20,325 nucleotides of DNA from S012-113 sp039714715 (GCA_039714715.1 JBDLIU010000055.1:1-20325), one strand, 5' to 3'. Shown: positions 7,732-15,814, counted from the stretch's first letter. Made by a program: numbers and translations. Notes: generated from the sequence alone by a model not told the origin.

Positions 7732-9621
7732 ATGCTCAGGAGACTATTTATTCCATTAATTTTCATCTTGCTCGCCTTTATTTTCTGGCTAAATCCCCAT
7801 TTTAAGGAAGTGGCTGCAGGGGTAGCTATTTTACTATTTGGTATGATAGCCCTTGAAAATGGTTTTAAAGTATTAACCAAAGGACCACTAAAGCGGCTTT
7901 TACGTAGGGCAACAAATAAATTCTACAAGAGTTTCTCACTTGGAATGGTTTCCACAGCCATCCTTCAGTCAAGCTCTCTTATTTCTGTAATAACTATTTC
8001 GTTTATCAGTACAGGATTGCTTAGCCTAACCCAGGGTGTTGGGATTATTTTTGGAGCCAATATTGGCACTACTGCAACAGCCTGGTTGGTAGCTATACTT
8101 GGATTAAAAGTCAAGATATCAGCATTTGCCATGCCTATGCTGGTTTTTGGTATCATTTTGATATTCCAAAAGCAGAAGTCATTAAAAGGAATAGGTAATG
8201 TATTAGCAGGGCTTGGCTTTCTATTTCTTGGTATTCATTTCATGAAGGAAGGATTTGATCTGTACAAAGAAGGATTCAGCCTTGCGGATTATGCAATGGA
8301 CGGTTTCTGGGGTGTGCTTGTATTTACAGGCATTGGCATTCTTGCCACAGTGGTATTGCAATCGAGCAGTGCTACTATGGCTGTAATTCTTACTGCATTA
8401 GCTGCTGGTCAAATTACTTACTTTAATTCATTAGCCCTTGCCATTGGAGCTAATATTGGCACCACTATTACAGCAATTATTGGAGCTGCAGCCTCAAATG
8501 CAGCGGGTAAACGCCTGGCAGGAGCTCACCTGATCTTTAATATAGTAACAGCCATTCTAGCTTTAGCCCTAATCAACCAGATTGCATGGACAGTAAATTG
8601 GCTTTCTGATTCTTTAAATTTCAATCCAACAAATTATACAATAAAACTAGCCATATTCCATACAATTTTTAATTCAATAGGAGTTTTGGCAATGTACCCG
8701 TTCGTGAGTAGGTTGGTAAAGTTTCTGAAAAAACGATTTAAAGAAGAAGTAATAAAAAATGAAAAGCCAAAGTATTTAACAGATGTTGCTTTAGCGTATC
8801 CTCAATCAGCCATATCAGCACTTGTAAAGGAGACCAAGCATTTGTTTGACCATGTCTTTGGAATCATTGCTCATGGCCTTGGAATGCATAGAGCAGAAGT
8901 GCTTAAAGAAGACATAAAGAATCGCAATCTGAAGCCTATCTCAAAACGTAATATAGATAAGTGCTATTACCGCAGGGTTAAATATATTTATGGTAAAATC
9001 ATTGTATTTGCCACCCGGGCACAGGAACAACATGCTGATGCAGATTATATACAAGCAATTTATAATATTAAAGAAGCCAACCGCTATTTTGTTGAATCGA
9101 TAAAAGAAGTTAAAGAATTGCAGCCCAATATTCTTAAATATACTTCTTCTGATAACCTTGTAATGCGCAGTGAATATAGCAGGTTCAGGTTTAAAATATC
9201 AAAGATGATCAGGCAGGTTTTCAAAACACAAAAATTGGATATCCCAACTGACATCTCTTCAGAAGAGATTGATGAGTTAGTTACTGCACATATTACGGCA
9301 AGGAGAAAAAAACTTACTAAACACCTTCTACAAAGACGAAAAACCGACGTTTTGTTTACAGGCAGAATCGATGCATTGATAAGAGATAAAGAAATAACAA
9401 CCAAGATGGCGTCTTCTCTAATGAATGATAGTGCCCTTACAGCTTCTATTATAAAGCGCCTGATCAAAGCTGCTGAACTGCTTTATTTAACCCCGGAAAT
9501 TTTATTGGCCGATGTAGAAATAGATACTAATAATATCGAACTGAATAACGTTTCCGTGAAGATTAAAGAAAGGATTGAGAAAGAGGAAGTTATAAATACA
9601 GAATATGCTGATTTAATGTGA
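7732..9621 (+). CDS. Na/Pi cotransporter family protein with PhoU-like tail (paralogue 2)
   Basis: 629 residues, a close paralogue of the protein at 5223-7076, with the same architecture: a membrane domain with two QSSS signatures (about residues 79-82 and 210-213) and GANIGTT motifs, then a cytoplasmic PhoU-like helical domain from about 340. The family transports inorganic phosphate across the inner membrane with sodium; import versus export cannot be decided here. It is the first gene of an apparent operon with a DUF47 protein (56-nt gap) and a PiT-HTH fusion (15-nt gap after DUF47). In contrast to paralogue 1, its upstream region holds three TGTAGAGG-type boxes, which suggests conditional expression. 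The start at 7732 aligns with that of paralogue 1 and lies just after an A-rich leader. Confidence 0.92.
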   Translation: MLRRLFIPLIFILLAFIFWLNPHFKEVAAGVAILLFGMIALENGFKVLTKGPLKRLLRRATNKFYKSFSLGMVSTAILQSSSLISVITISFISTGLLSLTQGVGIIFGANIGTTATAWLVAILGLKVKISAFAMPMLVFGIILIFQKQKSLKGIGNVLAGLGFLFLGIHFMKEGFDLYKEGFSLADYAMDGFWGVLVFTGIGILATVVLQSSSATMAVILTALAAGQITYFNSLALAIGANIGTTITAIIGAAASNAAGKRLAGAHLIFNIVTAILALALINQIAWTVNWLSDSLNFNPTNYTIKLAIFHTIFNSIGVLAMYPFVSRLVKFLKKRFKEEVIKNEKPKYLTDVALAYPQSAISALVKETKHLFDHVFGIIAHGLGMHRAEVLKEDIKNRNLKPISKRNIDKCYYRRVKYIYGKIIVFATRAQEQHADADYIQAIYNIKEANRYFVESIKEVKELQPNILKYTSSDNLVMRSEYSRFRFKISKMIRQVFKTQKLDIPTDISSEEIDELVTAHITARRKKLTKHLLQRRKTDVLFTGRIDALIRDKEITTKMASSLMNDSALTASIIKRLIKAAELLYLTPEILLADVEIDTNNIELNNVSVKIKERIEKEEVINTEYADLM

Positions 9622-9633
9622 AAGTATTCACAT
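9616..9633 (+). other. Small hairpin overlapping the stop codon of the second Na/Pi gene
   Basis: A perfect 7-bp stem, ATGTGAA (9616-9622) with TTCACAT (9627-9633), has an AGTA loop and contains the TGA stop codon. There is no T tract. It could be an mRNA processing or stability element, or a partial attenuator between the first and second operon genes, or a DNA-level operator near the promoter motif at 9654. Confidence 0.35.
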
Positions 9634-9653
9634 ATGTATAAGTTTTCATTCAC

Positions 9654-9661
9654 TACCTTTG
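9654..9661 (+). promoter_or_regulatory. Candidate internal promoter -7 element for the DUF47 gene
   Basis: TACCTTTG matches the Bacteroidota -7 consensus TAnnTTTG exactly, 16 nt before the ATG at 9678. No clear TTTG is seen about 20 nt upstream, so the promoter is incomplete. If active, it would let the DUF47 and PiT-HTH genes be transcribed independently of the Na/Pi gene. Confidence 0.4.
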
Positions 9662-9677
9662 CGACAAATTCTAGAAA

Positions 9678-10328
9678 ATGGCGCTATTTTTCCGTGATAC
9701 TAGTCAATTAATTAAGAACATTGACTTATTCATCGAAGTGGTCGATGAATCACTTTTAGTTTTTCAGCAGGGAGTGTTTCACTATCTTGACAAGAATTTT
9801 GATAGTTTTCAAAATGATATCCAATTAATTACTGATCTTGAAGATAAGGCAGATGAATTAAAGAGGACTATTGAATCAGACTTATATAATAATGCACTGA
9901 TTCCTGAGTATAGGGGTGATGTATTACAATTAATTGATAAGATTGATGACCTCTCGGATACCAGCAAAGAAAACCTGTATCAATTTGATATTGAGATGCC
10001 CAAGATTCCTGATGAAATGAAGGATGACTTTAAAAGGCTGTGTGATGCATCCATGCTAACACTTGGGCAAATATTACCGGCTGTAAGGGAGTTTTTCTAT
10101 CAAAAGGGAATGGTGAACGATAAAATTCATAAGGCATATTTTTATGAAAAGGAAGTTGATAAAATTGCCTATTCGCTTAAGAAAAAACTTTTTAAAGACG
10201 TTAAAGTTCTAAAATTTAGTGAAAAAATACACCTTCGATACTTTGCATTACATATCCAGCAAATTTCTGATATTGGGAAAAAAATAGGTGATATTCTGGC
10301 CATTCTTGCGCTAAAAAGAAACCTGTAA
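9678..10328 (+). CDS. DUF47 family (PhoU-like) phosphate-transport accessory protein, copy 1
   Basis: 216 residues, all-helical, soluble, with no signal peptide. It shows family marks shared with the second copy at 19478-20134: IPEYRGDVLQLIDKID around residues 75-90, an E/D-rich helix YFYEKEVDKI near 153-162 that would bind metal in PhoU-like folds, and a C-terminal helix ISDIGKKIGDIL. Members usually sit directly upstream of a PiT permease gene and are thought to control it. Here the partner, 15 nt downstream, is the unusual PiT-HTH fusion, so this protein is a candidate modulator of the fusion. The length is normal for the family. Confidence 0.9.
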   Translation: MALFFRDTSQLIKNIDLFIEVVDESLLVFQQGVFHYLDKNFDSFQNDIQLITDLEDKADELKRTIESDLYNNALIPEYRGDVLQLIDKIDDLSDTSKENLYQFDIEMPKIPDEMKDDFKRLCDASMLTLGQILPAVREFFYQKGMVNDKIHKAYFYEKEVDKIAYSLKKKLFKDVKVLKFSEKIHLRYFALHIQQISDIGKKIGDILAILALKRNL

Positions 10329-10343
10329 TATTTAGAACAAGCT

Positions 10344-12095
10344 ATGGTACTACTGTTGCTTTTATCCGGATTACTAATAGGATTTGTTTTAGGCTACCAT
10401 GACCTTTACAATCTTTTTAGTGCCAGGGTTTCAAAAAGTAACAGCAAATCGGCCTGGTATTTGGTGATTTCTATTGCCATAGCAGTGTTATTTGGTGCCA
10501 TTACGAATATAGATGGTACATTAAAATTTGTAGCCAACCTTGCAGATACGAACCAAATTCAGGTTGCCTTTCTTATTACAACGTCTGCTCTCATCACCAT
10601 TGCATTACTTAGATTGAAGTTCAGAATTATTTCAATTTCGCATGCTGTAATTGGTTCAATTACGGGCTGGCTCTTGTTTGCAGGTGTTAATTTACCTGTC
10701 AATAAATTATTGGTCATCGTAATAATTTGGTTGCTTACACCGATTATTTCCGGTGTATTATCAGCAAGCTATCTTACAATACTTAAATCCTTTATCAGGA
10801 AGTCACAGATTCATATATTGAAAATAAGCCGTACGCTCCAGTTATTCTTATCGATGGCTCTTTTGATGGCAGCATATAGTATTGGTGCTAATAATATCGC
10901 CAATGTAGTAGGAGTTTATGTGCCAATATTTAAGACTACAAATATCCAGGTATTACAATATGGAATATCTGGTGAAATGGCGTTAGTAGTAGTTGGTAGT
11001 ATTCTAATTGCGATGGGTCTTGCGACAAGAATATTATTAAAATCCAACCAACAAAAGCTGGAAATCTTTGAGTTTTCTCCTGAAACCAATTTTTCTGTCC
11101 TGCTGGCCTTTGCAACTGTCTTTTTTCTTTTCTCTTCAACCATATTTCAAGACCTAATAGGAAATATGGGATGGGCATATCCACTCGTGCCAATAAGTGC
11201 ATTGCACATTCTGACAGCCGGTGTAGTAGGAGTGAGCTATAAGAAAGGATTTAATATTTATCAAAAAGACGCTTTTGCAAACTTGGCTTTTGGCTCGTTA
11301 TTAACGCCAATAATGTCCGGTCTAATAATGTTTGTTAGTGCATTAGGTTTTAATACCATCTGGGGTAGTCTAATTACTTCTACTGGTGAATCAAACCCAG
11401 GAGTGAACATCGCTGATCAGGACTATATAGACCAATATCTGACAATTCATGATTCTAGTGTGATTTATAATATGGGAATTATTTTGTTCCTTTCTGCCAT
11501 TATAATAAGTGGTATTTTGATTTATATGCGTTTGCAAAAAAGCTTCAAAATTGAGAGGGAAAAATTCTATGATAATAAAGCTGAGCTCGAAGCAGAAAGG
11601 GAGTTTTTTAAGAAAGAACTTGAATATTCTGAAGACAAAGCACAAACACTTCAACAGGAGATATATTTTAAGAATAAAGAGCTAGAGAAATTTGCATTTA
11701 ACTTATTAGAAAAAGAGGAAATTTTAAACAAGACAAAAGACATACTTAGTTTGGTAAAAAAATCAGATTTTGAAGCCAATAAAAAGAAAGTAATAAGTGA
11801 GTTGTCGAATCTGATGCTTAACAATCTAAACCTGAGTAATGATAAGATTAACTTCTATCAACAGATAGATGCAATGAACAAGGATTTCTATATCCGACTC
11901 TCACAGCAGTTTAATAATTTAACTAATAATGATAAAAGACTTATAGCACTCTTAAAGCTTGGGCTATCATCTAAGGAGATATCCTCTTTGGTCAACATCT
12001 CTACAAAAAGCGTAGAAATGAACAGGTATAGGCTGAGACAAAAATTAAACCTACTTAACGATCAAAATCTTCTCGATTTTGTGAACAATATCTAG
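10344..12095 (+). CDS. PiT-family permease fused to coiled coil and LuxR/GerE-like HTH domain
   Basis: 583 residues in one uninterrupted frame. Residues 1-395 form a multi-spanning membrane domain with the two PiT half-repeats. The signature motifs are altered: GYHDLYN at 17-23 (normally GANDxAN; Asn to His) and GANNIAN at 181-187 (Asp to Asn). After the last membrane segment (about 375-393) come a charged coiled coil (about 396-465), a linker, and a C-terminal helix-turn-helix (about 525-575) reading NNDKRLIALLKLGLSSKEI then TKSVEMNRYRLRQKLNL. This is the form of HTH found at the end of Bacteroidota sensor-type LuxR regulators. Ordinary PiT proteins end without a DNA-binding domain. I infer a membrane-anchored phosphate-responsive transcription factor, possibly transport-deficient. 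The gene follows a DUF47 gene, and homologous triple-box regions lie before its operon and right after it. Confidence 0.85.
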   Translation: MVLLLLLSGLLIGFVLGYHDLYNLFSARVSKSNSKSAWYLVISIAIAVLFGAITNIDGTLKFVANLADTNQIQVAFLITTSALITIALLRLKFRIISISHAVIGSITGWLLFAGVNLPVNKLLVIVIIWLLTPIISGVLSASYLTILKSFIRKSQIHILKISRTLQLFLSMALLMAAYSIGANNIANVVGVYVPIFKTTNIQVLQYGISGEMALVVVGSILIAMGLATRILLKSNQQKLEIFEFSPETNFSVLLAFATVFFLFSSTIFQDLIGNMGWAYPLVPISALHILTAGVVGVSYKKGFNIYQKDAFANLAFGSLLTPIMSGLIMFVSALGFNTIWGSLITSTGESNPGVNIADQDYIDQYLTIHDSSVIYNMGIILFLSAIIISGILIYMRLQKSFKIEREKFYDNKAELEAEREFFKKELEYSEDKAQTLQQEIYFKNKELEKFAFNLLEKEEILNKTKDILSLVKKSDFEANKKKVISELSNLMLNNLNLSNDKINFYQQIDAMNKDFYIRLSQQFNNLTNNDKRLIALLKLGLSSKEISSLVNISTKSVEMNRYRLRQKLNLLNDQNLLDFVNNI

Positions 12096-12122
12096 TCTAA
12101 GTAAAATTTATTAACGAAGCAG

Positions 12123-12293
12123 TGTAGAGGTGTCATAAATTTTATATACCTGTATATCAATTATTTAAAAAACAAATGTAGGTGATGTGTTGGCGCTAGT
12201 ATTACAACAAATTTACACCTGTAGAGGTAGAGTAGGGCAATTCTTAAGATATGCATTTCATCATTTATTTCTTTTGGCATATTGATTTTGAAA
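12123..12293 (+). promoter_or_regulatory. Triple-box regulatory region upstream of the porin gene
   Basis: Boxes TGTAGAGG (12123), TGTAGGTG (12177) and TGTAGAGG (12220) have start-to-start distances of 54 and 43 bp. The third lies in CTGTAGAGGTAGAGTAGGG (12219-12237). TTCTTTT begins at 12269, 49 bp after the third box start, followed by GGCATATTGATTTTGAAA. Order and spacing match the region at 7526-7695, with 16 identical bases around the third box. The region fills most of the 288-bp gap between the PiT-HTH gene and the porin. I infer a shared regulator; the adjacent HTH protein is the leading candidate, but this is not shown by the sequence. Confidence 0.6.
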
Positions 12294-12320
12294 TGAACAG
12301 AAATGGTCAATGAAAAATGG

Positions 12321-12346
12321 ATGAAATTGTGAGGTGAAAATTTCAT
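12321..12346 (+). promoter_or_regulatory. Inverted repeat in the leader of the porin gene
   Basis: ATGAAATT (12321-12328) and AATTTCAT (12339-12346) form a perfect 8-bp dyad with a 10-bp spacer, 38 bp before the start codon. It could be a dimer-binding operator or a leader hairpin in the mRNA. There is no counterpart in the leader of the Na/Pi gene at 7732. Confidence 0.35.
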
Positions 12347-12383
12347 AATTATTATCTAACAGTAAACAAACACTAATTAATAT

Positions 12384-14000
12384 ATGAAAATGAAAAACAT
12401 GTACAAATTACTGATATTGTTAGTTGCGGCATCAATATCAGGTACTTCATTAGCCCAGGAAATAGTTAAAGGTAGGGTTACTGATTCTGAAACAGGTGCA
12501 CCAATAAAAGGTGTTGATGTTCGATTCATTGGTTCGAAAACTGAAGTTAATACAGATGAAGACGGATATTTTTCTATTGAGAAAATTGGAACAACAAACA
12601 CTTTAGTTTTTTCGCACCCTGATTATGATGAACACAGATTTAACACAAGGGATATCACTGGGGACCTTGAAATAATGATGACAACAAATGTACGTTATAA
12701 TCAATATGGTCAAAAAGTGAGCCGCCAGGTATTATCAGCTGAGTCTCGTGAAGGATTTATCGTATTTGAATCTGAAGACAGAAACTATAAATTATGGTTA
12801 GACAACCGGGTTTATTTAGATGGTGCTACTTATTTTGACAACTATGATGATAGTAAAACACCAGAAGAGAACTTAGCCGAAGGAAGATTAGATGTACCAA
12901 GCCAACTGTTGAAAGCAAGAAGAATGCGTATTGCGTTTAAGGCCAGAGTAGGTGATAACTGGTATGGTGAAGTTGATTTGGATTTCGATGGAATGTTGGT
13001 TGATATTAAGGATTTATATGTTCGAAGATTTTTTGGTGCCCCAGGTAGCCCATGGGGTCAGCTTAGAATAGGGCAGTTTCGTATGCCACAGGGTATGCAG
13101 CAAACAACAACATCGCGTTATCTGAAACTTATGGAACGTGCAAGTATTAAAGAGTTTAATCCAAACCGAAGACTTGGTATTGGTTGGGCAAACTGGAGTC
13201 CGAAATATATGTTTGGCCTTGGTTTGCATACAGAAGAGACCAGAAATGTTCTTGATTATGAAATAGGCGATGATAACTACTACAAAGGTGAGCTACAAGG
13301 TGCAAAACCTATGTTGGGGGTTTCTACCAGAGGTGCTTATTTCCCAATTAACGAGACTGGCAAATTAGTTTCAATTGGATTAGGATATTCTAGACGTACA
13401 CCTGGCCTTTACAAGCACCCAGATAGCAGAATAAAATACGATCCTAAAGATGAAACATATGTTTCAGAAATGGAATTCACAGTGGCAAAAGTAGGTGGTG
13501 TTAAAACAGCTACTAATATGAATGTTGATGCTGCTGTTTCATATGGCCCCTGGAGAATGACAGGTGAATACCATATTAATACGCTAGCGATGAAAAGTAG
13601 TGCTACCCCTGTTAACTTTTCAGGATTTTATGTACAGTCAGCTTTCCTTCTTACCGGAGAAACTCATGCATGGAATCACCGTGAAGGGGAGTTTACCCAA
13701 GTGCGAGCAAATAGAGAATCTGGTGCATGGGAAGTTGCCGCAAGGTACTCTTATATTAACTTAAATGATTTTGATGCTGGAGTACGTGGTGGTCAGAAAG
13801 GACAATATACTGTAGGGCTTAACTACTATGCATCACGCAATGTTAAGTTTATGCTTAACTACTCGTATGTTGATCATGACCAGTATTCAAATGGAGCAGG
13901 AGACTACTCAGATTGGGTAATTGAATCAGCTCCAGGAGAACCAGCTAACCCAGGATTCGATTATGGCTTTCTTGCATGGAGAGTTGAAATAGATTTCTAA
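12384..14000 (+). CDS. Porin_O_P family (phosphate-selective type) outer-membrane porin with CarboxypepD_reg-like N-terminus
   Basis: 538 residues. A Sec signal peptide (about 1-25, ending TSLAQ) is followed by a CarboxypepD_reg-like beta-sandwich at about 26-100 (KGRVTDSETGAPIKGVDV, DEDGYFSIEKI), then a porin barrel of the OprO/OprP type from about 125 to the end. The barrel has many alternating amphipathic strands, such as LWLDNRVYLDGATYF and GQLRIGQFRMPQGMQQ, and finishes in the outer-membrane terminal Phe (WRVEIDF). OprP-type porins admit phosphate or polyphosphate, but homologues vary in selectivity, so the substrate is inferred from context: the gene is preceded by the same regulatory region as the phosphate transport operon. 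The CarboxypepD domain is usual in TonB-dependent receptors and less usual on a porin. ATGs at 12390 and 12399 are alternative starts that would keep the signal peptide. Confidence 0.85.
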   Translation: MKMKNMYKLLILLVAASISGTSLAQEIVKGRVTDSETGAPIKGVDVRFIGSKTEVNTDEDGYFSIEKIGTTNTLVFSHPDYDEHRFNTRDITGDLEIMMTTNVRYNQYGQKVSRQVLSAESREGFIVFESEDRNYKLWLDNRVYLDGATYFDNYDDSKTPEENLAEGRLDVPSQLLKARRMRIAFKARVGDNWYGEVDLDFDGMLVDIKDLYVRRFFGAPGSPWGQLRIGQFRMPQGMQQTTTSRYLKLMERASIKEFNPNRRLGIGWANWSPKYMFGLGLHTEETRNVLDYEIGDDNYYKGELQGAKPMLGVSTRGAYFPINETGKLVSIGLGYSRRTPGLYKHPDSRIKYDPKDETYVSEMEFTVAKVGGVKTATNMNVDAAVSYGPWRMTGEYHINTLAMKSSATPVNFSGFYVQSAFLLTGETHAWNHREGEFTQVRANRESGAWEVAARYSYINLNDFDAGVRGGQKGQYTVGLNYYASRNVKFMLNYSYVDHDQYSNGAGDYSDWVIESAPGEPANPGFDYGFLAWRVEIDF

Positions 14001-14060
14001 TTGGAATAATCAATACAACTATATAACTAACAAATTTTAATAACTAAAATAATTTAAATA

Positions 14061-15797
14061 ATGAAAAAGCTATTATTTGTATTTGCAGTTGCTGCAATGA
14101 CTATTACCGGCTGCGTAAATGACGATACTTATGTGCCTCCAACACCAGAGGCCGGAGATGTTGTTTTAAACGAGATTTTCTCGAAGCATCCAGATCCTAC
14201 TGTTGAAGGAGACTGGGTAGAACTTTTTAATGCTGGAGATATTGAAGCTGATATCTCGGGCTACTTAATCAATGATGCTGCAGATCCTGCCGGTGGTTTT
14301 GTTATTCCTGAAGGAACAAAAATTGCAGCCAAGGGATACTATGTCGTTACTCAACCAGAGTTAACAGTGTCTATTAGTTCGGGAGGAGAGGATGTTTCTC
14401 TTGGAGATCCTGAAGGAACTTTAATAGACTTAATTTACTGTCCTAAATCTCAGGCTGATGGCACTTCATTTAGCAGAATACCTGATGGTGGAGATGTATG
14501 GATAAATGGCACAGAAGCTACTCCTGGTGCTACAAATATTGGTGATGCCACTACGCCAAGCATTTCTGTAGATTATAATGTAGCTCCTGCTGCAGGAGAA
14601 ACTATTGAAATGGTTATAGATTTTGCTACAAGTGAAACTGTAAACGAGGTTGCTGTATTTTATGCTACAGGAGATGCTCCTGCATATGATGCAAATAACA
14701 AAATAGTTGGTACAATTGCTGCAGATTCTGCGGTTGTTACCATGACAGATTTGAATGTAGCCAGTGAGATGGTTTCTTTCTTTGTTGCTATCACTTTAGA
14801 TAATAGTGATGTATACTATTATGGAAAAGACAATAAAAGTGCTGAAGCAACTACTTTAACAGCCGATGCTTCACTTTGGCACGCATATACACCTATTGCA
14901 GGTAGTGTTCCGGCTCCAACTTTGGCGTTAACTTATAGTGCAACTCCTACAGAAGGATATGAAACAATTACCTTAGCATATACCGCTGAAATTGATATTG
15001 TTGAAGCAAGAGTTTATTTTGCAGCTGGTGATGCCCCTGTATATATAAAGGCTAATAAAGTTAAAGGTGAAGACGTTATTAACACACCGGCACTTCCAGG
15101 AGACTTTACTCAAACAGGTGTTACAATTAGCATGGCAAACCTTGATGTTGAAGATGCCGCTGGAGCTGTTGTTGGAAACTCTAGTGATGCAGGTGTAAAA
15201 ATCTCATTCTATATACGTATTGCATTATCAAATGGGTTTGAGTATTACTATGATAAAGACGGCAATGTGATATTAGATGATACATCAATTGTTACTGATG
15301 ATGCTGCTTCTGATGCCTTCAAAGCAGATGCAACCCAGTGGAATACTTATACAAATAAAGCAACGGTAACAGTTTCTTCGTTTGATTTCCCTGTAAATCC
15401 TGCTGCTACTGATGATATCAATGTAGTCCTTGCATATGCTTCTAACGAAACAATTCTTGAAGCACGAATTTACTATGCAGGATCTGAAGGCCTATACGTA
15501 AAACCTAATAAAATTAAAGGTGAAGATGATGCATCGTTTACTCAGACTGGTGTTACAGTTAACATGAGAGATCAAGATGTATTAAAGGCAGATGAAACAA
15601 CACTGGATGGAACAACTAGCACTTCTGGTGCAACTATTAAGTTCTATGTAAGAATTGCAACAGCAACTTCTGAATACTATTTCACAAAAGATGGTGGATT
15701 AATGGCAGTAGATGACAGTCCGGCAGATGGAGCCTACGATAGCTCTGATGCATTCAAAGGCGACTCATCTCAATGGTCAAGTTATACTGTTCAGTAA
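14061..15797 (+). CDS. Lamin-tail-domain lipoprotein with three repeated beta domains
   Basis: 578 residues. A lipoprotein signal with lipobox ITGC gives Cys18 as the likely lipidated residue. A lamin-tail (LTD) domain spans about 30-165: GDVVLNEIFSKHPDP, GDWVELFNAG and DISGYLINDA, then SFSRIPDGGDVW and TPGATN. Three related domains follow, at about 167-280, 284-432 and 434-578. Each shows the pattern of a strand with E-A-R-(V/I)-Y-(F/Y), a K-x-N-K-(I/V)-K/V-G loop, a strand giving (S/K)FY(V/I)RIA, an aromatic YY(F/Y) strand, and a closing W-x-x-Y(T) (QWNTYT, QWSSYT). The protein is very acidic. LTD domains accompany extracellular nucleases and surface proteins; no nuclease motif is visible here. 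It is 60 nt after the porin with no terminator between, so it is likely co-transcribed and a candidate surface partner of the porin. Confidence 0.8.
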   Translation: MKKLLFVFAVAAMTITGCVNDDTYVPPTPEAGDVVLNEIFSKHPDPTVEGDWVELFNAGDIEADISGYLINDAADPAGGFVIPEGTKIAAKGYYVVTQPELTVSISSGGEDVSLGDPEGTLIDLIYCPKSQADGTSFSRIPDGGDVWINGTEATPGATNIGDATTPSISVDYNVAPAAGETIEMVIDFATSETVNEVAVFYATGDAPAYDANNKIVGTIAADSAVVTMTDLNVASEMVSFFVAITLDNSDVYYYGKDNKSAEATTLTADASLWHAYTPIAGSVPAPTLALTYSATPTEGYETITLAYTAEIDIVEARVYFAAGDAPVYIKANKVKGEDVINTPALPGDFTQTGVTISMANLDVEDAAGAVVGNSSDAGVKISFYIRIALSNGFEYYYDKDGNVILDDTSIVTDDAASDAFKADATQWNTYTNKATVTVSSFDFPVNPAATDDINVVLAYASNETILEARIYYAGSEGLYVKPNKIKGEDDASFTQTGVTVNMRDQDVLKADETTLDGTTSTSGATIKFYVRIATATSEYYFTKDGGLMAVDDSPADGAYDSSDAFKGDSSQWSSYTVQ

Positions 15798-15814
15798 AAT
15801 ACTGATCAATAAAC

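Noticed and set aside
9084..9467. A 127-codon minus-strand open frame inside the second Na/Pi gene.
   Set aside because: It is fully inside a well-supported coding gene on the other strand and its translation has no recognisable pattern.
11500..12095. The HTH part of the PiT fusion as a separate gene.
   Set aside because: The frame is continuous from the membrane domain through the coiled coil to the HTH, with no stop codon between them, and I saw no plausible separate gene start.
12131..12140. TGTCATAAAT matches half of the E. coli Pho box.
   Set aside because: The second half-site is not found at the required 11-bp step, and the matching position in the homologous region (7534-7543) reads TGCGCTAAAT, so only TAAAT is conserved. 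A Pho box in the enterobacterial sense is not supported.
12276..12290. GGCATATTGATTTTG looked like a possible sigma-54 promoter.
   Set aside because: The GC pair at the -12 position is missing and the homologous copy does not keep the pattern.
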